From the NCBI RefSeq assembly GCF_002865985.1, contig NZ_LNDD01000002.1:1-64000 (forward strand): a stretch of DNA of 64,000 nucleotides, in the 5' to 3' direction. Made by a program: the position numbers and the translations under genes. Shown in pieces: positions 40,876-49,206 of this stretch. This stretch comes from Thermotoga sp. SG1 (GTDB lineage: Bacteria > Thermotogota > Thermotogae > Thermotogales > Thermotogaceae). Within the stretch, counting starts at the first letter, position 1; the number at the start of each line of letters is the position of its first letter. The notes beneath the pieces are model-generated. The model made no database searches. It was not told where the DNA came from and saw only the letters and a list, made by a program, of their open reading frames with translations.

Positions 40876-42513
40876 ATGTTGAAGAAAATCTATGATCTTG
40901 GAAAAACTCAGACCAGTTCTTTTTCCGATTTCGCTGAAGAAGTTCCTGAGGAAGAAGGCCTTGTCATCTCTCTTGAGACCACGCCAAACGGCTTGATTTT
41001 CAAAGGGATCGTACCTGTTCAGAAAAATCCTGGAGGGAAAAGTTCAAAGGTTTTTCTCTACAGAAAACAGCGTGGGAATTTTTCTGTGTCTTCCTCTCCT
41101 ACAATGAAATTTTTGCCCGAGAAAAAAGATAAAGATAAAGACTCTGCACAAAGAACTTTTGAAATATTCACAGGCTTTTTTGATCATCCAACTTTGTCTG
41201 ACATAAGGCAAGTTTTAGAAAACAACAAACAACTCATAATTGACCTACTTAGAAAACACGATTTAAGAAAAAGATTTCTAACAATATCCATAGATGGAAG
41301 ATTCCCAGCAGAAGTTCCAAAGATAATTCAAGTGTTCGAAGAGACAGTTAAGAAAGGAAAAAGCAATGGAGAGACAAAGTGTTTTCTCTGTGGAAAGGAA
41401 GCTAACCTAAGATTGAGTGACATATTCAAATTCGCCACGTTCGACAAACCTAGTTTCACACCATTCCTTTCCAAAAAGCCTCCCATACAGATATGTGAAG
41501 ACTGCAAAAGTATTTTGGAGAAAGCAAGGAGAGTGATCGATGAGAAGCTTTCCTTTTCGTTTTTTAAAAACAGAATCCTTTGGATCATTCCCTCTGTATC
41601 TGAATCAGATATTTTGGAATCCGTTGTGGAGAAGATCGCAGAGATAAAAGACACAGAAGGAAGATCAAAACTTCGAAGTTTTGCACGGTTAGAGAAGGAT
41701 ATAGAGAACGTTTTGGCTAACGAAAAAGCTGTTTTCGATTTCATCGTGATAGAGAAAGAGCAACAGGCAGAAAGAATTGTTCTTCACACCGAAGAGGTTT
41801 CTCCCACAAGGATAAAGAAAGTCCTCGAAGAATCGGAAAAGCTGGAAAATCAACTGAAAGAGGATGGATTCAACGTTTCTGTGAATCTCTTTACAATATA
41901 CAAGTTCTTTGAAAAGGTCGACAGATACTTCAACACGCTGTTCAACGCTGTCTTCTCCGAAGGGGCCTTTGACAAGAGGTTGTTAATAACACTTTTTCTT
42001 TCCAGAATAAGAAGCGATATTCTTGGAAAAGAAGACAAGCGTTCAACAATCGAGGCCTTTGCAACGTACGTCTATCTGAAACGCTTGAACGTTTTGAAAG
42101 GGGGTGTTCCTACCTTGAAAGGAGAAGATTTCTTTTCAAAGTATCCCGAATTCTTCGATGAACCGTGGAAAAAGGCGGTGTTTCTGGAAGGAGTTCTTGC
42201 AAGTTACCTTCTTTATCTTCAGTACGTCAAGAGAAACTCCAAAGCCTTCATGAAAAAACTGAAAAGCCTTAGATTGAACAAAAAAGATGTGGAAGGACTT
42301 CTCCCGGAGATCAGAGCCAAGATAGAAGCGTACAACGGCATGAACGAAAACGTGGCGGAACTTTTCATGGAAACAGCCAAGGCATTTTTGGAAGCGGGAA
42401 ATTGGTCTGCACTACCAGATGAAATCAGTTTTGTTTTTGTTTCAGGGTTGACACTTGGAAAGACTTTCTTCAAGGAGGTAGATGCTGATGAATCCGGTGC
42501 TGAACAGGAGTGA
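40876..42513 (+). CDS. cas8b: Type I-B Cas8b/Csh1 large subunit (TM1802-like)
   Basis: 545 residues, ATG after GGGGGGATCGAG. A zinc-binding pair of CX2C motifs, CFLCGKEAN (~170) and CEDCKSIL (~211), the N-terminal GVIPVQKNPGG-like strand and a long helical C-terminal half typical of Csh1. It forms the large subunit of the type I-B Cascade, involved in PAM recognition. It overlaps cas7. First gene of a 13-gene operon ending with cmr6. Confidence 0.87.
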   Translation: MLKKIYDLGKTQTSSFSDFAEEVPEEEGLVISLETTPNGLIFKGIVPVQKNPGGKSSKVFLYRKQRGNFSVSSSPTMKFLPEKKDKDKDSAQRTFEIFTGFFDHPTLSDIRQVLENNKQLIIDLLRKHDLRKRFLTISIDGRFPAEVPKIIQVFEETVKKGKSNGETKCFLCGKEANLRLSDIFKFATFDKPSFTPFLSKKPPIQICEDCKSILEKARRVIDEKLSFSFFKNRILWIIPSVSESDILESVVEKIAEIKDTEGRSKLRSFARLEKDIENVLANEKAVFDFIVIEKEQQAERIVLHTEEVSPTRIKKVLEESEKLENQLKEDGFNVSVNLFTIYKFFEKVDRYFNTLFNAVFSEGAFDKRLLITLFLSRIRSDILGKEDKRSTIEAFATYVYLKRLNVLKGGVPTLKGEDFFSKYPEFFDEPWKKAVFLEGVLASYLLYLQYVKRNSKAFMKKLKSLRLNKKDVEGLLPEIRAKIEAYNGMNENVAELFMETAKAFLEAGNWSALPDEISFVFVSGLTLGKTFFKEVDADESGAEQE

Positions 42514-43387
42514 AATTCTCTTCATCTACGATGTGAAGTGGGCAAATCCAAACGGAGATCCCCTCGACGAAAACAGACCACGCTTCGATGAGGAAACTTC
42601 AAAACTCTTTGTCACCGATGTGAGACTCAAAAGGACGGTTAGAGATTATCTCGCAGAGCGCTACAACGAAACCCTTTGGGTAACAGGCGAAGCCGTAGTA
42701 CCTGAAGAGAGAATGAGAGAACTTGATATCACAGATGTGGCCGATGCATGTCAGAAGTGTATCGATATCAGACTCTTTGGAGCAGTTATCCCACAGGCGA
42801 AGAAGGGGGCTATGGAGACTTCCATAACGGGTCCCATCCAGTTCAGATACGGAATGAGCCTTCACAGAGTGAAACTCATGACAGTTCAGGGAACCGCTGC
42901 GTTTGCCACAAAGGATTCCAAGCAGAGAAGTTTTCGCGAGGATCAGCTGGTTCCATATGCTCTCGTTGCTTTCTACGGAGTGATAAATCAAAACTCTGCG
43001 AGGTTCACTGGTCTCACGGAAGACGATGTTTCTAAATTCCTCGAAGGAGTATGGTTAGGCACGAAGAATCTCATCACAAGATCGAAGATGGAACACAACC
43101 CCAGACTTCTTGTGAGGGTCATTTACAAGGAAGGTGTGAATTACCACTCTGGAGAACTCGATTACCTTGTGAAAGTTGTCTCCGAGAAAGAAGACGAAGA
43201 GATAAGAGACGTCTCCGAGCTGAAACTCGACATCACGGATCTTCGAAGAAGACTCGATTCTTTGAAAGACAAAATCGAAAAAATTGAGTACAGCGTCGAT
43301 GATCGCCTCAGACTCTTGGAAAACGGTATCGAAAGATCTTTCAAGGAGATATTCGGAGGGTTTCAACTTGAAAAGCTGGAGTGGTAA
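42488..43387 (+). CDS. cas7: Type I-B Cas7 (Csh2) backbone with coiled-coil tail
   Basis: 299 residues from ATG 42488 (AAGGAGGTA 7 bases upstream; ATG 42482 is too close). Cas7 features: SEILFIYDVKWANPNGDPLDENRPR, VTDVRLKRTVRDYL, DIRLFGAV and GPIQFRYGMSLH. It coats the crRNA spacer in Cascade. The last ~75 residues (ELKLDITDLRRRLDSLKDKI..., then RLRLLENGIERSF) form a clear heptad coiled coil that is not part of the usual RRM core. Two bases before cas5. Confidence 0.92.
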   Translation: MNPVLNRSEILFIYDVKWANPNGDPLDENRPRFDEETSKLFVTDVRLKRTVRDYLAERYNETLWVTGEAVVPEERMRELDITDVADACQKCIDIRLFGAVIPQAKKGAMETSITGPIQFRYGMSLHRVKLMTVQGTAAFATKDSKQRSFREDQLVPYALVAFYGVINQNSARFTGLTEDDVSKFLEGVWLGTKNLITRSKMEHNPRLLVRVIYKEGVNYHSGELDYLVKVVSEKEDEEIRDVSELKLDITDLRRRLDSLKDKIEKIEYSVDDRLRLLENGIERSFKEIFGGFQLEKLEW

Positions 43388-43389
43388 TT

Positions 43390-44049
43390 ATGAAAGTTCT
43401 CGTTTTTGATGTTTCCGCTCCGTATGCTCTGTTCAGAAGGCCATACACGACCACCTCTTCCTATACTCTTCCTTTTCCACCAAGAACGACGATTCTGGGA
43501 CTTATTGGTTGCGTTCTTGGCTATCCCAAACCATCAAAACTCAACAATGCAAAAGTAGCGGTTCAAATAAAAGGTCCCCTGAGATTTTTGAGAACAGGAA
43601 CAAACTTTGTCGAAACAAAAAGAGAAAAGAAAGCTTCAAAGAGGATCAGGGTCAGTCTCCAACTACTGAAGGAACCGTCTTACAGAATCTTCTTCAGTTG
43701 GGACAACGAAGATTTTCACCGATTGAAACTTCTTCTTGAAAACAACGAAACCATTTTCACTCCGTACCTTGGAGTAGCTAGTTTCATAGCAAAACTGGAT
43801 TATGTTGGAGAATACAACGCTGTACGTGTGGATCCCCCATGTGAGGTACACACGGTTGTTCCAAACACTGTAAAGCTTGCTCCAGAGCCGGCTCATTATC
43901 TTGTGTTTGAAAGGGTTACAAGAGAAATGGATGAAGAAAGAAACCTCATTGAGGCTACAACCTACATATTTAGAAGGGATCTCTCTCCTGTGAAGGTGGA
44001 AGGTGGAGAAGTGTGGAAAGTAGAAGGCCAAAATATAGTCTGGATGTGA
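43390..44049 (+). CDS. cas5: Type I-B Cas5
   Basis: 219 residues from ATG 43390; a GTG at 43381 is inside the ribosome site. FDVSAPYALFRRPYTTTSSYTLPFPPRTTILGLIGCVLG is the N-terminal Cas5 signature, followed by the single RAMP fold. It binds the 5' handle of the crRNA in Cascade. Stop overlaps the cas3 start. Confidence 0.92.
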   Translation: MKVLVFDVSAPYALFRRPYTTTSSYTLPFPPRTTILGLIGCVLGYPKPSKLNNAKVAVQIKGPLRFLRTGTNFVETKREKKASKRIRVSLQLLKEPSYRIFFSWDNEDFHRLKLLLENNETIFTPYLGVASFIAKLDYVGEYNAVRVDPPCEVHTVVPNTVKLAPEPAHYLVFERVTREMDEERNLIEATTYIFRRDLSPVKVEGGEVWKVEGQNIVWM

Positions 44050-46205
44050 TGAGGTCTCATCCCGACAGGAAGTTGGTTGACCACCTAAACGGTGTGAAGA
44101 AAAGATCTCTGGAGAAGTTCTACTCACTCGATCTTTCTTGGAAAGAGTTGTTCGGGTATGGAAAAGATGTACTGGAGAAATTCATTCTACTGGTTTCAGA
44201 ATCACACGATATCGGCAAAGGAACTGTGTATTTTCAAGACTATTTGAACGGTGAGAAAGTGAACAAATCTTTGAGAAATCACGCCCTTTTTTCTGCTGTT
44301 GCATTTTTCCACAGATCAAAGGAGTTGCCGGAGAAACTCAGACTTTTTGGTTTCGAGATCGTAAGAAAGCACCATGGTCGTTTCGACGATTTCTTGGAGA
44401 GTGATCCAAACAAGGACGTTCTTAAAAAACAGTTCGAATCCCTCCCATTCGATCTTTTGGAAGTGTACAATCTTGTCGACATGGATCTATCCGATACCAT
44501 CGAGGAGCTCAGAAAAACAAAAAGCAAATTCGCACTTCTTGGCGAAAAAAGTCTATCCGATTATTTTTTGATACACCTTTTCATGTCCATTCTTGTCTCC
44601 TCTGACAGAGAGGATGTAGTCTTCAAAGATGAAACACTACCCCCGCTTCCTTCTTACGAAAAAGAAAAGATCCTTGCTTACAGAGAAAGACTGGGAAAGA
44701 AGAATCAGATCGATCGTTTGAGATGGGAGTTTCAGGAAGAGGTGCTGAGGTTTCAGCCAGAAAGAGGAAAGATCTACTCTATAACAGCACCGACCGGAAT
44801 AGGGAAAACTTTGGGAAATCTCCTTTTTGCCAGTCATTTTGCTGATGATGACACGATTGTGATCTACGCTCTTCCTTTCATCAACATTATAGAGCAGACG
44901 GTGGAGAAAATCAGGGAAATGTTCGAGACAGACGATCCTTTCTTTGTTTTGCCTTTCCATCATCTTTCAAATCCGGAATACTCCAGCAAGTACGAAGAAG
45001 TTGAAGATCTTTTGATAAATCTTTGGCACTCCCGGGTTGTTGTTACTACCTTCGTTTCGCTCTTAGAATCTATCATTACTCTGAGAAAGATTCCCTTCTT
45101 CTACAAACTTCCGAAGGCAGTCCTCATACTCGATGAAGTTCAGGCGATTCCCCACGAATACTGGAGCGCTGTGGAAAAGACTATCAGGTTTCTCTCAAAG
45201 ATGGGAACCACCGTGGTTCTTTCCACCGCCACAAAACCATCTCTTTTGAAAGACGCACAAGAAGTAGTGTTTGATAAAAAAATCTACTTCAGCCGGCTAA
45301 ACAGAACCATACTCAAGATAGAAAGAGAAATGAGTTTTGAAGAATACAAACAATTCATAAAAGATACCTTGAAAGACGGCAAAAGAACACTTATCATTAC
45401 AAACACTATAAAAGAGGCGGAAGAGATATACGACACCGTAGAGGGAATAGGGAAGGTGTGTTTTCTTTCTTCCCGAGTGATACCAAAACACAGAATGGAA
45501 ATTGTATCCAAAATAAACGAATACGACATATGTGTAACAACTCAAGTTGTGGAAGCGGGGGTAGACATCTCCTTTGAAAGGGTGATAAGGGACATAGCAC
45601 CCGTTGACAGTATTGTTCAGGCAGCGGGCAGATGTAACAGGCACTTTGAAACAAAGAAAGGAGAAGTGATCGTCGCTCCGGTCAAGGACAAGCGAAACGT
45701 TCTTTTCTCTTCTTACGTTTATGGAAGGTTCCTTACAGACACCGCAAAAAAGATATTGGAAAATTATGAAACCTTAGAAGAGAGTGAATTTTTCGAACTT
45801 GTAGAAAGATTTTTTGATCACGTAAACAGATTTGGAAATCCCGATGCAAAGAAGATCGGTGAAGCTTTGGAGATATTGAACTTCGCGAAAATAGGACAAT
45901 TTAGTCTCATCACACCGGAGCCGACGGTTCCATTTGTTGTTTTGGTAGATGAAGAATCTGAAAGAGTTTTCGAAGAGTTTCAAAAGTTTTTCGACAAAAA
46001 AAGAACAAGAGAGAGTTTCTCGATTTTGAAGAAGCTTTTTAGGGAACTTTCCCCCTACATCGTGAGCGCGAGGGTAAAGAAAGATGCTGTGTATCCTGAG
46101 ACGATAGCAGGCATGGTGGTTATTCCAAGAAACGTTCTTGACAACTGGTACCATCCGATCAAGGGGCTCAGGGTGGAAGGCTCAGGCGAGGTGATTGTGA
46201 TTTGA
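44049..46205 (+). CDS. cas3: Type I Cas3 nuclease-helicase
   Basis: 718 residues from ATG 44049, overlapping the cas5 stop. N-terminal HD nuclease: VDHLNGVKKRS, SESHDIGKGTVYFQDYL and NHALFSAVAFFH supply the metal-binding histidines and aspartates. SF2 helicase: TAPTGIGKTLGNLL (I), LILDEVQAIPH (II), STATKPSLL (III), TTQVVEAGVDISF (V) and VQAAGRCNRH (VI). It is recruited to the R-loop and degrades the non-target strand. Motif II is DEVQ. Confidence 0.95.
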   Translation: MRSHPDRKLVDHLNGVKKRSLEKFYSLDLSWKELFGYGKDVLEKFILLVSESHDIGKGTVYFQDYLNGEKVNKSLRNHALFSAVAFFHRSKELPEKLRLFGFEIVRKHHGRFDDFLESDPNKDVLKKQFESLPFDLLEVYNLVDMDLSDTIEELRKTKSKFALLGEKSLSDYFLIHLFMSILVSSDREDVVFKDETLPPLPSYEKEKILAYRERLGKKNQIDRLRWEFQEEVLRFQPERGKIYSITAPTGIGKTLGNLLFASHFADDDTIVIYALPFINIIEQTVEKIREMFETDDPFFVLPFHHLSNPEYSSKYEEVEDLLINLWHSRVVVTTFVSLLESIITLRKIPFFYKLPKAVLILDEVQAIPHEYWSAVEKTIRFLSKMGTTVVLSTATKPSLLKDAQEVVFDKKIYFSRLNRTILKIEREMSFEEYKQFIKDTLKDGKRTLIITNTIKEAEEIYDTVEGIGKVCFLSSRVIPKHRMEIVSKINEYDICVTTQVVEAGVDISFERVIRDIAPVDSIVQAAGRCNRHFETKKGEVIVAPVKDKRNVLFSSYVYGRFLTDTAKKILENYETLEESEFFELVERFFDHVNRFGNPDAKKIGEALEILNFAKIGQFSLITPEPTVPFVVLVDEESERVFEEFQKFFDKKRTRESFSILKKLFRELSPYIVSARVKKDAVYPETIAGMVVIPRNVLDNWYHPIKGLRVEGSGEVIVI

Positions 46206-46678
46206 TCTCAGGCTCGGTTGTTCTGAGTTACATCAACTGCAAAAGAGAAGCCTGGCTCATGTCTCGAAACATCGTTCCTGATCAAAACAACATGTACATC
46301 GAAATAGGAAGGTTTCTTCATGAAGATTACAACTCAGGTCCCAATCTTCCAGGAATGAAAGTGGACATGCTTTTCGAGAGAGATGGAGTGAAGGTTGTAG
46401 GGGAAGTTAAGAAATCATCTGCTTCGATCAAGGGAGCTGAACTTCAGCTTTTGTACTATCTTTTCAGGCTGGAAGAGAGAGGAGTGAAAGCAAAAGGAGA
46501 GATCATAGTGCCAGCGGAAAACAGAAGGATCACCGTTGAATTGACAGAAGAGAAAAGAGAAAAAATAAAGAAGGTGATCGAAGAAATTTCTCTTCTGATA
46601 AAAGAAGATCTCCCACCACTTCCCGAAAGAAAAGGAATTTGTAGAAAGTGTGGGTATGAGCTGTTTTGTTTCTCGTGA
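46202..46678 (+). CDS. cas4: Cas4 exonuclease
   Basis: 158 residues, TTG start overlapping the cas3 stop, with GAGGTGAT upstream. Cysteine in YINCKREAW and the C-terminal CRKCGYELFC supply the 4Fe-4S cluster; VDMLFERDG and VGEVKKSS are the RecB-type nuclease motifs (D, E-X-K). It trims prespacers with PAM selectivity for Cas1-Cas2. Confidence 0.93.
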   Translation: MISGSVVLSYINCKREAWLMSRNIVPDQNNMYIEIGRFLHEDYNSGPNLPGMKVDMLFERDGVKVVGEVKKSSASIKGAELQLLYYLFRLEERGVKAKGEIIVPAENRRITVELTEEKREKIKKVIEEISLLIKEDLPPLPERKGICRKCGYELFCFS

Positions 46679-46687
46679 GGTGGAAAG

Positions 46688-47647
46688 ATGGAAAGTGTGT
46701 ATCTTTTCACCAGCGGAAGTTTGCGAAGAAAGGCAAACACCATATGTATCGAAACAGAATCTGGAAAGAAGTACATTCCTGTTGAAAACGTGATGGACAT
46801 AAAGGTGTTTGGGGAAGTTGATCTGAACAAAAGGTTCCTGGAGTTTCTCACCCAGAAAAGAATCCCTCTTCATTTTTTTAACAGAGAAGGGTACTATGTA
46901 GGCACCTTTTATCCCAGAGAATACTTGAATAGTGGTTTTTTGATCTTGAAGCAGGCAGAACACTGCATCGATAAAAAGAAGCGTCTGTTTCTTGCAAAAA
47001 GGATTGTTTCTGGATCGATCCAGAGCATGATCGGATTTTTAAAGAAAAGAAAGGTGACAGACGATTCTCTCAGAGAATACAAAGAAAAAACAGAAAAAGC
47101 AGAGGACATCTCTGAACTGATGGGAATAGAAGGAAATGCAAGAGAAGAATATTACTCAAAGCTGGACGAACTGGTATTTGACGAAGAGTTTCGCATAGGA
47201 AAAAGAACCAGAAGACCTCCAAAAAACTTTGCAAACACCTTGATCAGTTTTGGAAATTCCCTCCTTTACACCACCATTTTGAGCCTCATATATCAGACTC
47301 ATCTTGATCCGAGAATTGGATATCTACATGAGACCAATTTCAGAAGGTTCACACTGAATCTGGATATTTCAGAGCTCTTCAAACCGGTCATCGTAGACAG
47401 ATTGTTTTTGAACCTTGTTAATACAAAACAAATAAACGAAAAGCATTTCGATGAGGTTTCTGAAGGTTTGATGTTGAACGATCAAGGAAAGAGTCTTTTC
47501 ATAAAAAACTACGAACAAGTTCTCAGAGAAACTGTCTTTCACAAAAAGTTGAACCGAAATGTCTCGTTGAGATCTCTCATAAAGATGGAACTTTACAAAC
47601 TTGAAAAACATCTTTTGGGAGAAAAGTTGTACGAACCTCTTTTGTGA
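46688..47647 (+). CDS. cas1: Cas1 integrase
   Basis: 319 residues. N-terminal beta-sandwich (LRRKANTICIETE, IPVENVMDIKVFG), central EGNAREEYY, and the active-site region GYLHETNFRRFTLNLDISELFKPVIVDRLF with the conserved histidine and aspartate. With Cas2 it inserts new spacers next to the leader. Followed by cas2 after 9 bases. Confidence 0.96.
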   Translation: MESVYLFTSGSLRRKANTICIETESGKKYIPVENVMDIKVFGEVDLNKRFLEFLTQKRIPLHFFNREGYYVGTFYPREYLNSGFLILKQAEHCIDKKKRLFLAKRIVSGSIQSMIGFLKKRKVTDDSLREYKEKTEKAEDISELMGIEGNAREEYYSKLDELVFDEEFRIGKRTRRPPKNFANTLISFGNSLLYTTILSLIYQTHLDPRIGYLHETNFRRFTLNLDISELFKPVIVDRLFLNLVNTKQINEKHFDEVSEGLMLNDQGKSLFIKNYEQVLRETVFHKKLNRNVSLRSLIKMELYKLEKHLLGEKLYEPLL

Positions 47648-47656
47648 GTGATCATC

Positions 47657-47920
47657 ATGTATATCATCATGGTTTATGACGTTAACGAAAAGCGTGTTGC
47701 AAAAATCCTAAAGACTGCAAGGAAATATCTGAAATGGGTCCAAAACTCCGTTCTTGAAGGCGAACTTTCTCCAGGGAAATACGAGAAGTTAAAATTAGAG
47801 ATAGAAAGATTGATTGACAAAAAAGAAGATTCTGTGAGGTTTTATGTGATGGATTCTAGAAAAGTTTTCGAATTGGAGGCACTGGGTTTAGAGAAATCTG
47901 ATAATGGGTTCATCCTCTGA
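47657..47920 (+). CDS. cas2: Cas2
   Basis: 87 residues from ATG 47657 (GTG 47648 is the alternative). YIIMVYDVNEKRVAKILK with the conserved aspartate, and WVQNSVLEGELSPGKYEKL are typical. Structural partner of Cas1 in spacer integration. Confidence 0.95.
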   Translation: MYIIMVYDVNEKRVAKILKTARKYLKWVQNSVLEGELSPGKYEKLKLEIERLIDKKEDSVRFYVMDSRKVFELEALGLEKSDNGFIL

Positions 47921-47934
47921 GGGAGGTGACGGTT

Positions 47935-49206
47935 TTGGAACAAATCAAGTGCAGAATTGTGACGCCAATGTTTTCAAGGGGGGCAAGCTATTCCTTCGAA
48001 TTGAGTTCACAGAGTATCAAAGGTGTTCTCAGATTCTGGTTCAGAGCGATCGCTCCAACGATAATAGATATTTACACATTTGAGGACACGGAAAATCTCA
48101 GTGACAAAGAACAAAAAAGATGGAACAATGAAAAATACAAAGGTTTGAAATATCTTGAGAGTTTGATCTTCGGATCTCAAGAAAGAAAGGCACCGTTCGG
48201 GTTGGAAGTTAGAACATATGGTGAACCGAAAACTCTGGGAACCTTTGTAGAAAAAAACAATAAGAAAGGATACAAGGTTCAAATATGCGAATCTCTAAAA
48301 TCCCTCAGATATTTTTTGTATGGACTGTACGATGAAAATAACAAGGCGGTCTATGAATATCTTCCTCCTGAAGCCAGGTTCAGTATATTCCTTCACACAA
48401 GAGATGAAAATATCAAACAAATTATCTTGAATCTGTTGTGGCTTGTTTCCACGTTTTCTGGCTTTGGAGCGAAAACCAGAAAAGGATTCGGAGAATTTGA
48501 AATAATAGACCCTTCTCTTGATAGAAACGATTATATTGGAGCTATAGAAAATTGTAAAGAAGCAATAAGAGAATTTGTAAAGAAACACAATTCCAAAAGC
48601 AACATTAGACTCAGGTTGCAACCAACCAAATTCGAAGAAATGCCAGAATTTCCAAATTTCGCTGATTGTATGATATTAAAATCTCCCGCAAAAAAGGTAA
48701 AAAATGTCATTGAAGCTTTAAAGGAAGCTGCTAACGTTTATATCGAACTGAAAAAACAACTCAGATATTCCGACGGAGATTGTGTTAGACACATCAAAAA
48801 TCACTTGGTGAATTCGCGAAAAGCAAAAATACACGTGCCCACTGCTATATTGGGCCTTCCTCTTCAATATCAAGGGAAAGGGTTTCAAGGTAGAAAAGTA
48901 GTTGTCTTTTCATCCCTGAAAGAACTCAAAATCGATAAGGGAAGAATCGATAAGGGAAGAAAAGCATCTCCACTCTTTATTTCTGCTCACCGAAAAGATG
49001 AAAAGAATTGGGAGTTGATCTTCCTTCTCATGAGAAGCAATGTAACATCTGAAAAAGACGGCAGTTTGATAGCGGAAGTGATTAAAGATAAAGAATCACA
49101 GGATTTCGAAGTCAAGGTTTTTGTGAAAGAAAAGGAGGATTATGAAAAAGTCACCAGTATCTTAAAAACACAAGGCTTTGAGGAGCTTCAGGGGGGATAT
49201 TCGTGA
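47935..49206 (+). CDS. cmr1: Type III-B Cmr1
   Basis: 423 residues from TTG 47935; GTG 47926 overlaps the ribosome site GGGAGGTG. RAMP protein beginning IKCRIVTPMFSRGA, with SQSIKGVLRFWFRAIA and the glycine-rich SGFGAKTRKGFGEFEI. It caps the 3' end of the crRNA in the Cmr complex. Contains a perfect in-frame 15-base tandem duplication at 48931-48960 (IDKGR twice). Overlaps cmr2 by 4 bases. Confidence 0.9.
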   Translation: MEQIKCRIVTPMFSRGASYSFELSSQSIKGVLRFWFRAIAPTIIDIYTFEDTENLSDKEQKRWNNEKYKGLKYLESLIFGSQERKAPFGLEVRTYGEPKTLGTFVEKNNKKGYKVQICESLKSLRYFLYGLYDENNKAVYEYLPPEARFSIFLHTRDENIKQIILNLLWLVSTFSGFGAKTRKGFGEFEIIDPSLDRNDYIGAIENCKEAIREFVKKHNSKSNIRLRLQPTKFEEMPEFPNFADCMILKSPAKKVKNVIEALKEAANVYIELKKQLRYSDGDCVRHIKNHLVNSRKAKIHVPTAILGLPLQYQGKGFQGRKVVVFSSLKELKIDKGRIDKGRKASPLFISAHRKDEKNWELIFLLMRSNVTSEKDGSLIAEVIKDKESQDFEVKVFVKEKEDYEKVTSILKTQGFEELQGGYS

